The notes under the pieces were generated by a model, which was not told the origin of the DNA, made no database searches, and worked only from the letters and a program-made list of their open reading frames with translations. 64,000 nucleotides of DNA. Origin: Gliomastix tumulicola (Eukaryota; Ascomycota; Sordariomycetes; Hypocreales; Bionectriaceae). Where the stretch lies: NCBI GenBank assembly GCA_001599755.1, contig BCHX01000001.1:5208001-5272000 (forward strand), in the 5' to 3' direction. Both the position numbers and the translations under genes were made by a program. Below are positions 11,310 to 21,844 of the stretch, piece by piece. Position 1 is the first letter of the stretch, and each line of letters opens with the position of its first letter.

Positions 11310-11981
11310 CTCGTCGTGATTGCTCGAGCTTGAGATCCAGATGGAAAAGAAGCGAGGCTGAAGGTGGGATGAGTGTGATCCTCAGGGGATAAGCCTACTA
11401 GGGGTAGTGTGGCTCACGCACAAGCACAGCAAAGAGACCCCGCGAGCGTGTAAGGGTTAAAATAAGGTTGAACGCGAGCTTGCCGTTGATATGACATGCG
11501 ATTCGAAGAAACCAAAACGACCGAAAGTCAGGGACCGCGTCAATCCAACCGTGAGGTGTGATTGGGGTTGTTTGCATGAAGTGAATAATGAAAGGTACAT
11601 CGAAAAGGCGTTGTTGTCTGGGGTTCCGGATGTCACTTTCACCCCACCAGGCTAAACGGCCTTTATTGGCAGGCGCAACCTGGCTCCTTCCGGCGACAGC
11701 TTCCCGATGGTCCACTCCAATTTAGCCTCGCGACTTTGAACTTCAACTCTTGGGCTTCCCAAGCATCTACAACGCAGTCTGAGGCAATCGACAACCAGTC
11801 ACCAGCGAGCCGATCAGATCCGGAGAACCACATACCTATACATTTCGAACCGAACCCATCCGAATGCCGCAAACGAGATAGGAGACTGGCCAGAGCTTAG
11901 GCGAAGAGGTGGTGTGATCGCTCGCGTGGGAAACATGAGGTAGCAGCCCGCGTCTCTGGCGACGCCCACCACATCCTAGCA
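11310..11981. promoter_or_regulatory. Shared upstream region of HSBP1-like and dscA genes
   Basis: 672 bp between divergent start codons. No TATA box, repeat or RNA gene was recognised. Minus-strand open frames here have no coding-like composition. Confidence 0.4.
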
Positions 11982-14510
11982 ATGCCTCAACCACAGCAGT
12001 CGTCCGCCGGCCTCGTCTTCTTCATACTCCTGGTGTGGATGATCATGCCCGATGGCGAGTATAGGGCACAGTCATTGATGCTCTCGGACCTAGCCGAGGA
12101 GCGTCTCGAGAGGTTCCAGACCGCACTGGACTTGCTCAACGGGACGCGATGGGGCGACTTCTCGCCCAGGACAGAGGCAGGCGATAAGGATCATGTTCGA
12201 CCGCGATATCTGAACCTGACGGGTTTCAGGGAGGAAGACGGGTTTGCCTGGCAGGACCTCGATTGGTTCCGGAGCAGGGGTCACGAGCTCAGTCAATATG
12301 CGATGCCACCGGGCGGCGCGCATGACCTCTGGAATCTGGGTCAGCCCGGGTCGGTATGGTCGAACGCGTCGGGAACCCTTAACGGGGAGTGGGTGCGCAA
12401 GCCCGGGTCCGTCTATAGGGGCTATGACAGCTACAATCTGACGGAGAGCGTCCCCTCCTCGAGCTGGATCCACGACCAAACCAACTGGGCCAGAAATATT
12501 ACCGGTGATTCGGGCCGCATGGTCATGATGCTGGAGAGTAATAAATCCATCACCGAGTATGAGCAGCTGCCATCGGATGACGGTCATATGTCTGGCGGCC
12601 AGATTCGCACGGTGAAGAGCACCTTGACAGTCGAGGACACGACAGGCTCAGGCCACAACTGGGAAATGCGCCTCTGGGGTACACACTGGCCGCAGCAAGG
12701 CGTGTTGCTTTTGACGACCACGAGCGAGAAGTTCGAGGGCATCTTTGGTCTTCCACACCTGAGCCCTGGCGCCGACTACTTCAAGTCGAGCCAGATGCTC
12801 CTCAACCAGACCCTACAGCGGACGATTGACAAGAAGCGGAAGGACATGTTCATTGATCAGACGATGCCCTGGTGCTCGGATATTGACAACCCGCTCTACA
12901 CGAAATTTCCGTCCCCTAACTGCGAGATGGTCGTGTTTGCGCAAATCCATCCCCCAACGCGGCATGACATGGGGCTGGAGGGAGTCGATCAGGAGACTCG
13001 ACCGATGGGAGACGTGATTCATGCCATTGAGTCTGAGCTTGAATACCCAATGGGCGCTCCCATTCCGGCAGTGCCTAATCTACAGATGTCCGCTGTCGCC
13101 TACTCCCCAGACTGCGGCTTCTTCCTGGAAACCAAGGGGCCACCGGAGTTTCCTCCGGGCGAGGCTCAGCACCTTTCGGGAATGAAGAAGGAGATCCATA
13201 TCCACCAGGTCAAGTCCTGGCTGCTGAGGTATGCGATGATCATCTTCGCCCAAGTATATCTGCTCAAGAGCCAGCTTGCCGAGTCAAACACCCCCTCCAC
13301 TACAGCACGGGTCAGCTTTGGCACGGTCAGCATGTTAGTCCTCGTGGACGGTATGACGTTCACGGCATCCGCTACGTGGGTATCGTCGGCCACGTCAACC
13401 TTCCTCCCGACGCTGGTTGTCATGTTTGCATCATTCCTCTCGATGACATTGGGTGGTAGCTTCCTGGCCAAGATCCACGAGGTCCAGCTCCCCGAAGGTC
13501 GGCGGAGAGACCGGGATCGAGAACAGCCAGGAAGTGGCAGCAGCACCAATACACCGACCCCAGCGCCAGCTCCTGTTGCGAGCACCCGCCAGGATAACAC
13601 AGGGTCGCTCCTCCCGGGACCTGTGACGGCTGGTCGGCCGGTCCAGCAGCCTCCGCCCCAACCTATCATTATTCCATCTGACCAGGACATTGACGCCGAG
13701 ATTGCAGAGGTTGCGAATGCTGCATCGGCTGTTCCTCAGGCTGGTGGCGGCGGACAGCAACAGCCAACTCGTGCTGAGGCGTCACAGTCGTTCCAGTCCA
13801 TTGTAGGACGGTACGTTCTCCTTAGTCTGGGTATCAGCTTCCTCGCGATCTCATCCACGACCTGGTACTCCGGCTACCGATCCGCTTTCCTCAACCTCTG
13901 CGCCTTTTGCTATCTCTCGCTGTGGATTCCCCAGATCTACCGAAACGTCATGCGGAACTGCCGACGGGCCCTGCGGTGGCAGTTTGTCGTGGGACAGTCT
14001 ATCCTGCGACTTCTGCCCATCGCTTACTTCTGGATTAAGCCTGACAACTTCCTCTACGCTCGCAACGAACCGCGCGCGTTCTTGGTTCTCTGCGTCTGGC
14101 TGTGGATGCAGGTGGTTGTTCTCGCGGCGCAGGACATTGTCGGTCCTCGGTTCGGAGTGCCGGCGAGCTGGACGCCAGAAGCCTGGGACTACCACCCGGT
14201 CCTCAAGGAAGACAACCTCGAGGCTGGCGGGCTGCCCATCGGGCTTCTGGCGGACGATCAGCCTGCCTCGGAGGGAAGCAAGGCCAGCGGCAGCAACACC
14301 CGAGCTATCGACTGCGCTATCTGCACCGAGACGCTCGAGGTGCCTGTGGTCAAGTCTGGCGAGGATGCCGGCAGTGTGGCGGGTGCGTTTGCGAGGAGGA
14401 TGTACATGGTCACACCGTGTCGGCATATTTTCCACACGACGTGTCTGGAGAGCTGGATGAAGTTCCGGCTGGCGTGTCCGATTTGCCGAGAGGAGCTGCC
14501 AGCGTTATAA
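11982..14510 (+). CDS. dscA: DSC E3 ubiquitin ligase subunit A (Tul1/Dsc1)
   Basis: Single exon, 842 aa. An N-terminal hydrophobic segment (about residues 10-25) is followed by a long lumenal part with several N-glycosylation sequons. About seven membrane segments then fill the middle and rear. A Pro/Gln-rich cytosolic loop lies near residues 500-600. The last 65 residues are a RING-H2 finger (CAIC ... CRHIFH..C ... CPIC). This order is typical of Tul1/Dsc1, the RING subunit of the Golgi DSC ligase. In Aspergillus and fission yeast that complex activates the sterol-regulatory factor SREBP and is needed in hypoxia. No other DSC subunit or SREBP gene is in the window. Start is the first Met, followed at once by the polar stretch before the hydrophobic segment. 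Confidence 0.93.
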   Translation: MPQPQQSSAGLVFFILLVWMIMPDGEYRAQSLMLSDLAEERLERFQTALDLLNGTRWGDFSPRTEAGDKDHVRPRYLNLTGFREEDGFAWQDLDWFRSRGHELSQYAMPPGGAHDLWNLGQPGSVWSNASGTLNGEWVRKPGSVYRGYDSYNLTESVPSSSWIHDQTNWARNITGDSGRMVMMLESNKSITEYEQLPSDDGHMSGGQIRTVKSTLTVEDTTGSGHNWEMRLWGTHWPQQGVLLLTTTSEKFEGIFGLPHLSPGADYFKSSQMLLNQTLQRTIDKKRKDMFIDQTMPWCSDIDNPLYTKFPSPNCEMVVFAQIHPPTRHDMGLEGVDQETRPMGDVIHAIESELEYPMGAPIPAVPNLQMSAVAYSPDCGFFLETKGPPEFPPGEAQHLSGMKKEIHIHQVKSWLLRYAMIIFAQVYLLKSQLAESNTPSTTARVSFGTVSMLVLVDGMTFTASATWVSSATSTFLPTLVVMFASFLSMTLGGSFLAKIHEVQLPEGRRRDRDREQPGSGSSTNTPTPAPAPVASTRQDNTGSLLPGPVTAGRPVQQPPPQPIIIPSDQDIDAEIAEVANAASAVPQAGGGGQQQPTRAEASQSFQSIVGRYVLLSLGISFLAISSTTWYSGYRSAFLNLCAFCYLSLWIPQIYRNVMRNCRRALRWQFVVGQSILRLLPIAYFWIKPDNFLYARNEPRAFLVLCVWLWMQVVVLAAQDIVGPRFGVPASWTPEAWDYHPVLKEDNLEAGGLPIGLLADDQPASEGSKASGSNTRAIDCAICTETLEVPVVKSGEDAGSVAGAFARRMYMVTPCRHIFHTTCLESWMKFRLACPICREELPAL

Positions 14511-14691
14511 ATGTGGTGAGACTGTACATTATCTTGGTTACGGCGTTGCTGTTTTCTTGTTTTACCTTTTTGTTTTCCACTTAGCGATACCATAGTTATG
14601 AGAGCGTAGGAACACATAATGCCACGACATATCAAATAGATTGTATGTTCTTGATATCCGAAGTACACTGTCGAGTCTACGTATCTACCAC

Positions 14692-15969
14692 TTACAGCTT
14701 GGACGTCTTCTCTGATCCTTTTAATACGAGCCCGCCCCGACTTACATCGTACTCCTTGCCCTTCTTCCATCCAAGCCAGTTCGCCAGCGTCTCCTCGCCC
14801 CCTTCGCCCGCACCGAGACTGGCCCCGATGTACCCATCTCCCTCGACCCCAGCACCCTGGCCATGTACACTCTCATCCTTGCCCTTCTTCACGGCCAGGA
14901 GCGGCGTATCTCGTAGCGTCACCACAGGCCGCTGATCACCTTCCCGCCCGCTCTGCGTCTCAAGCTCAGGGAACTCCAGCACAGGTGCACAGCAGGCGTC
15001 CGTCCCGTCAAAGATGGCCTCCCACTCCGCCCTCGTCTTTGACTTGAACGTCTCCTCAAACGTCCGCTTGATCTCAGGCCACAGCGCTTCGTCTGTCCTG
15101 TTCTCTTCCCACCCCTTACCCGTGAGACCCAGACCCTTCAACAGCACGTGGAAGAACTGCGGTTCGAGAGCACCGACAGACATGTACCCGCCGTCCTTCG
15201 TCTCGTACGTATCGTACCAGGGACAGCCTCCATCGAGGATGTTCTTCCCCCTTCCGCGGTCACCGAGCGGGTTCTTGAGGGCGAACCGCGGGAATGTGGA
15301 GAGATAGGCAACACCATCGACCATGTTCGCCTCGACGACCTGCCCTTTTTGCGACGTCGTCCTCGACAGCAGCGCAAGCAACACGCCCTGAAACAGCACC
15401 GCACCACCGCCCGCGAAATCAGCAAGGATATTCCACGGCGGATGCGGCTTCTCCCCCTCCCGCCCCAACAGACTCAGCGCACCCGACACAGCGAGATAGT
15501 TGATATCATGCCCCGCCATATCCGCATACCTCCCATCCCTCCTAAACCCCGTCATGCGTCCGTACACCAGCCGCGGGTTCTCTGCCAGCAGGACATCCGG
15601 CCCGAGACCGAGACGCTCGAGGACGCCCGGGCGGAAGGGGTCGATGAGGACGTCTGCGTCGCGCGCGAGGCGGCGGATGAGGGCTACTCCCGCGGTGTCC
15701 TTGAGGTCAACGGCGATGGAGGATTTGTGGCGGGTGAGCATGTCTGCAGTGGGAGGAGGGGGGTGGGAGGCGGTGTGGGTTTGGCCCGGGACGGGGCGGT
15801 CGATGCGGAGGATTGAGGCGCCGGCGTCGGCGAGGAGCATGCCGGCGAAGGGGCCTATAACTGTCAGTCACTTGAAGGTGCAATAATGTGAGATGTGTAT
15901 TGGGCTACCTGGTGCGAGGCCGGCGAACTCGAGGACCTTGATGCCCGTGAGGGGAGGAGGGCCGACCAT
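14692..15969 (-). CDS. Peroxisomal alpha-methylacyl-CoA racemase-like (CoA-transferase family III)
   Basis: Two exons (15909-15969 and 14692-15854) give 407 aa, with a 54-nt intron just inside the LAPGPFAGMLLAD motif. The fold signature of CoA-transferase family III is clear: the N-terminal KVLEFAGLAPGPF segment, the RP...DPFRPGV region, the GHDINY His (about H136) and the NILADFAGGG Asp (about D166), which match the catalytic pair of bacterial and human racemases. The protein ends in SKL, a type 1 peroxisomal signal. It probably interconverts (2R)- and (2S)-methyl-branched acyl-CoA before beta-oxidation. A formyl- or succinyl-CoA transferase is less likely because of the GHDINY motif. It lies in tandem with the GDH gene. 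Confidence 0.9.
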
Positions 15970-16355
15970 GGTGACTGGCTGATGTGGAGGAAGAACTGAT
16001 GATGCAGAAGAATAGATAAACAGCTATGAGATGAATTGACTAGTTATTCTATATGTTCAAGGAAATGCCGGTTATTTTAAGTGAAGCGAGTGATGAGCTG
16101 AGCTATAGATGAATGAGGATAAAGGTACCCGCAGTTTCGAAGCCGAGGCTGTCACTCGATTTGGAGTTTGGGGAATGCGGGGAGGAGCTTTCCAGGAGTT
16201 CCTTCCTCGTCTGGGGAAATTGCATCTTATCTCAATTTCATCATCATTGATAAAGCATTTATCGCCGTCTATTTCATCTATCCACGGTCTATACCAGCAG
16301 CACAACGCCAGAACGCCAAACACAAGAACCATCATGCCCATGATATCATCATCAA
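15970..16355. other. Spacer between racemase start and GDH stop
   Basis: 386 bp, AT-richer. It must contain the racemase promoter and the GDH 3' UTR, both on the minus strand. Nothing else was recognised. Confidence 0.4.
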
Positions 16356-17832
16356 TCACCACCACTCGCCCTGGTCGTGCATCGCCTGCGCCACCTTGAC
16401 GAAGCCAGCAATGTTGCTGCCCGCCACGAGAGAGGGGAGCTCGCCCTCCTTGGCAGGGACGTACTCCTTGGCCGTCTTGACGCCGTTGTCGAAGGCGGCC
16501 TTCATGATGGCCTGCAGCTTCTCGTCGACCTCCTTGGCGGTCCAGCTCAGACGCTGGCTGTTCTGCGCCATCTCGAGACCGGACACGGCGACGCCGCCGC
16601 AGTTGGAGGCCTTGCCGGGTGCGTACCACACGGCGGCGCCGCCTTTCTCCTTGCGCTCGGCCTCGAAGATGTCGATGGCCTCCTGCGTGCAGCCCATGTT
16701 GGAGCCCTCGGCGACGATGAGCACGCCGCCCTCGCGGACGAGCGCAGAGGCCTCGTCGCCGCTGACCTCGTTCTGCGTCGCGCAGGGCAGGGCGACGTCG
16801 ACCTTGCCGACGTGCGTCCAGGGCCGCGCGCCCTCGATGTACTTGCCGCCCGTGAAGGAGGCGAGGTCGAGCTCGTGGATGGCCTTGCGCTGCGTCTTGA
16901 GCTCGGCGATGGTGGCGACGTGCTCGGGCGTGATCTCGTCGGCGACGATGGCGCCCTTGGAGTCGGACAGCGACACCACCGTGGCGCCGAGCTCGATGCA
17001 CTTGAGCGCGGCATACTGCGCCACGTTGCCGCTGCCCGAGATGGCCACCTTCTTCCCCTGGAACCCGCCGCGGCCGGCATACTCGAGCATGTGCTGCACG
17101 TAGTACACGAGCCCGTAGCCCGTGGCCTCGGGCCGGATCAGGCTGCCGCCCCAGCTCTCGCCCTTACCCGTGAGCACGCCGTCCCAGCGGTTTCGCGTCT
17201 GCCGGTACGCGCCGAACATCCAGCCAATCTCGCGCCCGGAGACGCCGATGTCGCCCGCGGGCACGTCCGTGTCGGCGCCGATGTGGCGGGACAGCTCGCG
17301 CATGAAGGCCTGGCAGAAGCGGCGGATCTCGCCGTCGGACTTGCCCTTGGGGTCGAAGTCGGCGCCGCCCTTGCCGCCGCCCATGTTGAGGCCGGTGAGG
17401 GCATTCTTGAAGATCTGCTCGAAGCCGAGGAACTTGAGGCTACAACCACCACCACCACCATCAGTACTATATTTCTCCCGCTTCTAGAGACGGACCAAGG
17501 AACGTACATGGACAGGTTCACAGTAGGGTGGAAGCGTAGCCCACCCTTGTAGGGACCCAGCGCCGAGTTGAACTGCACGCGGTAGGCGCGGTTCACGCGA
17601 AGGTTACCGGCGTCATCCTCCCACACGACGCGGAACTGGATGATACGCTCGGGGACGGAGGCGACCTCGAGGGCGGTGCGGTACGAGGGGTGCTTCTCGA
17701 AGAGAGTGCTGTCCTCGAGCGTGCTGACCAGCTCTATTTGTCCCTGTCAGTCATGAGTCCTCACCACATCGTAGAAGCACACATACCCTTGTAGGCTTGC
17801 TCAAACTCGGGCTCGGAGGGTAGGTTAGACAT
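16356..17832 (-). CDS. gdhA: NADP-specific glutamate dehydrogenase
   Basis: Three exons (17787-17832, 17508-17733 and 16356-17439) give 451 aa, close to the 454 aa of the Neurospora am product. Introns are 53 and 68 nt; the second carries a CCA-type trinucleotide tract (about 17444-17460). Key motifs are GPYKGGLRFHP, the catalytic Lys in GGGKGG (about K114), the Rossmann loop GSGNVAQYAA, and GVAVSGLEMAQN near the end. The enzyme makes glutamate from ammonium, 2-oxoglutarate and NADPH in the cytosol. A TATAAA box lies 133 bp upstream, and GATA cores of the kind used by AreA/NIT2 are nearby, which fits nitrogen control but is not proof. Hexameric GDH of the 50-kDa class is certain from the motifs. 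Confidence 0.98.
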
Positions 17833-17964
17833 GGTAAGTAAGTGTAGGTTGTGTGAAGTCTTTTGGAATGTATGAAATCGTCTATTATGGCTCGAATATC
17901 TGACGGAACAAGAGAAGACGAGCGAAACCCAAAACCACATCAATGACAGCACGACGTCTCCCTC

Positions 17965-17970
17965 TTTATA
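17965..17970 (-). promoter_or_regulatory. TATA box of the GDH gene
   Basis: Reads TATAAA on the minus strand, 133 bp upstream of the GDH ATG, a normal fungal spacing. A GATA core lies a few bases farther upstream. Confidence 0.5.
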
Positions 17971-18206
17971 GCTATCGCCTCCCATCTTCCCCCTCTCACA
18001 TGCGTGAATTCCAGACACCCAGCTCCTCCATTATCGTCGTCTGGCAATATGACATGAAAGCATTTGGTCAATGACTAGACTCGCTCACCCTCGGCCTCGG
18101 CCTAATTGGCTCGTTGTCCGCTATACTGCCCAAGCGAAACGAACGGAGCAGCCTTCCGATGCCGGACCCGTCGAGGCGAAAAAACAAGTTGTGTTGTTAC
18201 ATACCC

Positions 18207-18222
18207 CCCACGAAAGCGTGGG
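18207..18222. repeat. Small hairpin with AAAG loop
   Basis: Perfect 6-bp stem CCCACG/CGTGGG around a 4-nt loop in the GDH/membrane-protein gap. It could arise by chance; no function is claimed. Confidence 0.3.
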
Positions 18223-18931
18223 AAAATAGGGCAGTCCCGCGTTTTACCAATAAGGCTATCTAAGACAAATTCACTCGTGGGACCTGGCTGGTGTTCTCCT
18301 ACAATCTCCGAGAGGGCCCCCCCCCCCTAGGAAATCAGTTCCGTAAACCTACTTCATAATGGCTGGACGATCCAGAGATTAGAAAGTGCGGCTGAGGCCG
18401 TTGTGGCTATGACGTCGCTCCGTTTTCGGCGCTGACCAATTTTTGTCTCTGAAGGCCGTCTGACAAGTCTAGACGCGTCGGTTTTTTTTTTTCAGCCACA
18501 AGATAATAGTTCTGTATGAGTCGCCAGAGGCGGCTGACACCGAATATTCAGCTATAGGGGTCACTTGACGGGACGTGGGTGGCAGGAGAATTTTTGCCTG
18601 CCAAGGGGAATTCCGCGCCGACTTTGCCAGCTCAGCAGAGACTCCCCCTTCGGTCTCCGACGTTACGTCCTCAACTGCCGTCCTTGTCCTTTTCCAGGTT
18701 TTTTTTTTGGTTCTTCTTTCTCTCTTTTCGCAAAGGTCCGTTGGCTACTGACCAGTCTTGGAATATCCGTTATTCAGAGATTGTACTCATATGAACGGCC
18801 TGCCAATGGGCGGCGAGCAGCGGAAGCGGGTGCTGAAATTACCGGGATAGGAAGTAGAGGCCCGGATGACTAAGCCGGGCACCTCCGCTGGAGAAATTCG
18901 GATGAGGCTGTAGGGTAAGGCAAAATGTCCA

Positions 18932-18939
18932 TCACGTGA
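18932..18939. promoter_or_regulatory. TCACGTGA palindrome
   Basis: Perfect E-box palindrome in the long GDH/membrane-protein upstream region, about 880 bp before the plus-strand ATG and 1.1 kb from the GDH ATG. It matches the sites at 1711 and 26571. Confidence 0.35.
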
Positions 18940-19821
18940 GGGTGGAATGCCCAAAGTCCATTTTCATCTCAACGTCGCATTTCGTTAAGCGCCGACTTCA
19001 CCACCCAAGCACCATCTCAGCCTCTCATTGGCTACCGCCCACCGACCAGCCCATGAGTCCTGCATAGCCGCCCGACGGTGAAAGTGCTATCAAGTGCTAT
19101 TCTAGTGACGGTTCGGGCATGGTCTGGGCGGCAACGATGCAGCCCCGATGCAGAATATCGATTCCTCCCCTGCTCGCGTCCATCTGCCGAGACGCCAGCA
19201 GAGGTGTGATGAGGCCAGTCAGAGCGGCCTGAAGACGGCCATCGACTGGTCCGTGAGGAGGAAAAAGGGCTGATCGGGGGTTTTCTTCCCCATTTTCTGC
19301 GCGTGTTCCTGCATGTGGGATGAACCCATCACCCGCCTGGCATCTCGTCACAATCTCTGGGCGCGAAAGAGAGGGGGCATCGTGAATGACCCTTGGCGTG
19401 ATGGGATGGATGTTGATGTTGATGTTGATATATCTCTCCGATAGCTCCCCAATATTTTGGATATTTTTTCCTCTCGTCATTCTTTCTCCCGGCCATTGAC
19501 TGCGTCTTTCTTTTTTCTATTCTTGACTGCTTGCTGCTATCTTTGCTCGACAAGTCTCACTCCTTTCGACTTGCGTCTGTGCCGTGAAGCGACAGTCCTG
19601 TTTCTATTCCCGTCTTTCAGTGTCTGGTACACTTTGGACATTTTCAGATAACGCTCTTTTTCAACTCGTTCGACGACTTAATATCGATACCCTCTCTGAC
19701 GACTTCTCACGAAACTCTTATATCAAGCTATCTACCAGTACTCTAATCAGCCACTCTCTTTGTTTCTTACCCCATCGTTTCACATCTCATCTCATCTTTA
19801 ATCTCTTACTATCAAACAAAC

Positions 19822-21402
19822 ATGCCCGCCAAACAAACTATGGCCTCCCTCCTGGCCGCCTATCTGCTGCTAGTCTTGACCCCCCTCGCGGCCGCCCTCC
19901 AGGTGACCCCGGATTCCCCCTGCTCCGCCTTCTGCCAGGATGATCCGAACCTCGACGCCTCGGACCCGGAGTCGTCGAACACGTTGCCCGAGGACATCAC
20001 CTGCCGTGACGACGACTTCGCGTCCCAGGCCAAAGGGCAGAAGTTTCAGCGGTGCTTGACGTGTCTGCAGGAGAGCGACTATGTCCTGGGCCACGAGTCG
20101 GACCAGCAGTGGTTCTTCTGTAAGTGATCCTGTGAATATTCATCTGAGTGGTGATTGTTGTGCTGACTGTGGTTAGATAACCTGCGGTATTCCTTTGACT
20201 ACTGTGTCCTGGGCTTCCCCAACGCAACGGACGTTGAGTCAAGTCCGTGCGTGACGTCCGAGGCCTGTGGGCGTATTGAGGACGCGCTGAAGGATGGTAT
20301 TATTGATCCTGCTTATGCCGAGCCGTACGGATTCTGTGCTGTCGACGGCGGCGTCATGACCTCTGAGGCCGTGGACAACTGTCTGTCCTGTGTCCGGGCT
20401 GGCAGTGGCCATCACTACCTCGCAAACTGTACGTCCTCTCTCCCATCTTAGACCTTCTTAGTATATCTACTGACGTTGTATCTCCCAGTCCTCACCGCTG
20501 TCCAGGCTGGCTGTCAGCAGCAGCCCAAAGACGGCATCACCGTCGGCCTCAGCGACACCGTCTTCACCGACGACCGCATCACCATCACCCTCCCGTCTTC
20601 TTCCTCAGGCACATCCTCCTCCGACTCCAAATCCTCCCCGCTCTCGACCCCCGTCATCGTCGGCATCGCCATCGGCGCCACCGCTCTGGTCCTCATCGCA
20701 GCAGGATGCGTCTACATGCAGCTCCGCAAGCGCCGCAACCGCGCCGCGCGAGAAGCCCGTCGCGCCTCCCCGCTCTCCTTCCGCTGCCAGACGCACCTCA
20801 CGCCCATGACGGCTACTTTCCCCCCCGAAGTAGACGCGGACGTGAAGGAGGAGAAGGCGTTTGTTGACCCGGCAGCCGCGCTGAGCTCGAACCCCGTGGG
20901 CAAGGCCGATGCTGCCCTGCGTTCGCATGCGGGACTGCACAGCATCACGACGTCGATCCCCAGACCTCCTGTCGCCGCTGTGACGACGCCTCATGGTTCG
21001 TCGCCGAGGATTCACTCGCCGGATGATTACTACCAGACCCCAACATCCACGACATCCAACGCTCCCCTCCTATCCTCCTTCAGGCCCTACGTCCCCGCAG
21101 AGTACGGCCACAGCAACGCCATGATCCCCGGCATCGCCGTCTCAACACCCGAGGAGACGAGCCCTGCAACTCTGTCCCCGCAGCAGCGCCATCTCAGCCC
21201 CAGGATCGGGGCCATGTCGCCGCGGATCGAGCAGAAGGGCTGGCACAACCGCCCGAGCCAGAACGCGTGGACGCCGCAGGACCCAAAGGCCGTCGAGATC
21301 GTCGCGCGGGATCTCGCGAGGGGGAAGAGGGCTGTCAGCGGCTCGCCGACGTCAGCTACTGTGATCCAGACTTCATTCCCTCCGCCGCCGCCCAGGAGGT
21401 GA
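19822..21402 (+). CDS. Cysteine-rich single-pass membrane protein (fungal 'LPXTG-domain' type)
   Basis: Three exons (19822-20119, 20177-20428 and 20489-21402) give 487 aa. Introns are 57 and 60 nt with GTAAGT and GTACGT donors. A signal peptide covers about residues 1-25. The extracellular part (to about 215) has 12 Cys, an even number, including CLTC and CLSC motifs. A Ser/Thr-rich stalk leads to one membrane segment (about 238-260) followed by a KRRNR stop-transfer. The cytosolic tail of about 225 residues is disordered, rich in Ser/Pro, and ends in a run of prolines. Such proteins are often labelled LPXTG-domain-containing in fungal databases, without known function. The layout resembles a surface sensor or adhesin; that is inference. 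Confidence 0.85.
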
Positions 21403-21844
21403 AGAGAGTCTCGTCACGTCAAAATCTTGTATATAGTATATACCCATCATATAGCACATAACACACAAATGCCGTCACGAATAAGAAGCAATGTGTCGTA
21501 CAAGGCCAATGTGACCCGCTCGCATCCTATTTCCCCGTCCATGAACTGACCACAGACGCCCGCAGGAACTCGAAGCATTTTATGCTCCGGTCCGATATAA
21601 TAGTATGTAGAGGTAAGACAAGGCTCACCTCTCCGTCTATGAAGAAGCGGCCCAAATAATATACAATCCCGCCGTAGGAACACAAAGGAAGAAAAAAGAA
21701 ATTGCATCCAATGTCCGTCTGTGGGTATCTGATGCGCATCAAAGAAAACAATACCATATCCCCCCTTTCCACTTCTCGTCCCTGTTCCCCCTTTTTCATC
21801 AACCTCCTAGCATGAACGCTGAAGAAGGAAAATCATCGCATCCG
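21403..21844. other. Convergent 3' flanks
   Basis: 442 bp between the plus-strand membrane-protein gene and the minus-strand SAC3 gene. It is AT-rich and shows no feature of note. Confidence 0.45.

Larger units (their letters stand above)
17833..19821. promoter_or_regulatory. 2 kb shared upstream region of GDH and the membrane-protein gene
   Basis: 1989 bp between divergent starts, the longest gap in the left half. It holds the GDH TATA box (17965-17970), a small hairpin at 18207-18222, an 11-C run near 18317-18327, a T run near 18482 and a TCACGTGA site at 18932. A long pyrimidine-rich leader (about 19457-19821) precedes the membrane-protein ATG. No convincing gene lies here. Confidence 0.5.

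Noticed and set aside
16377..17552. 391-codon plus-strand frame
   Set aside because: Antisense to the GDH gene, crosses its intron, low-complexity Ala/Gly/Leu/Val composition typical of a mirror frame.
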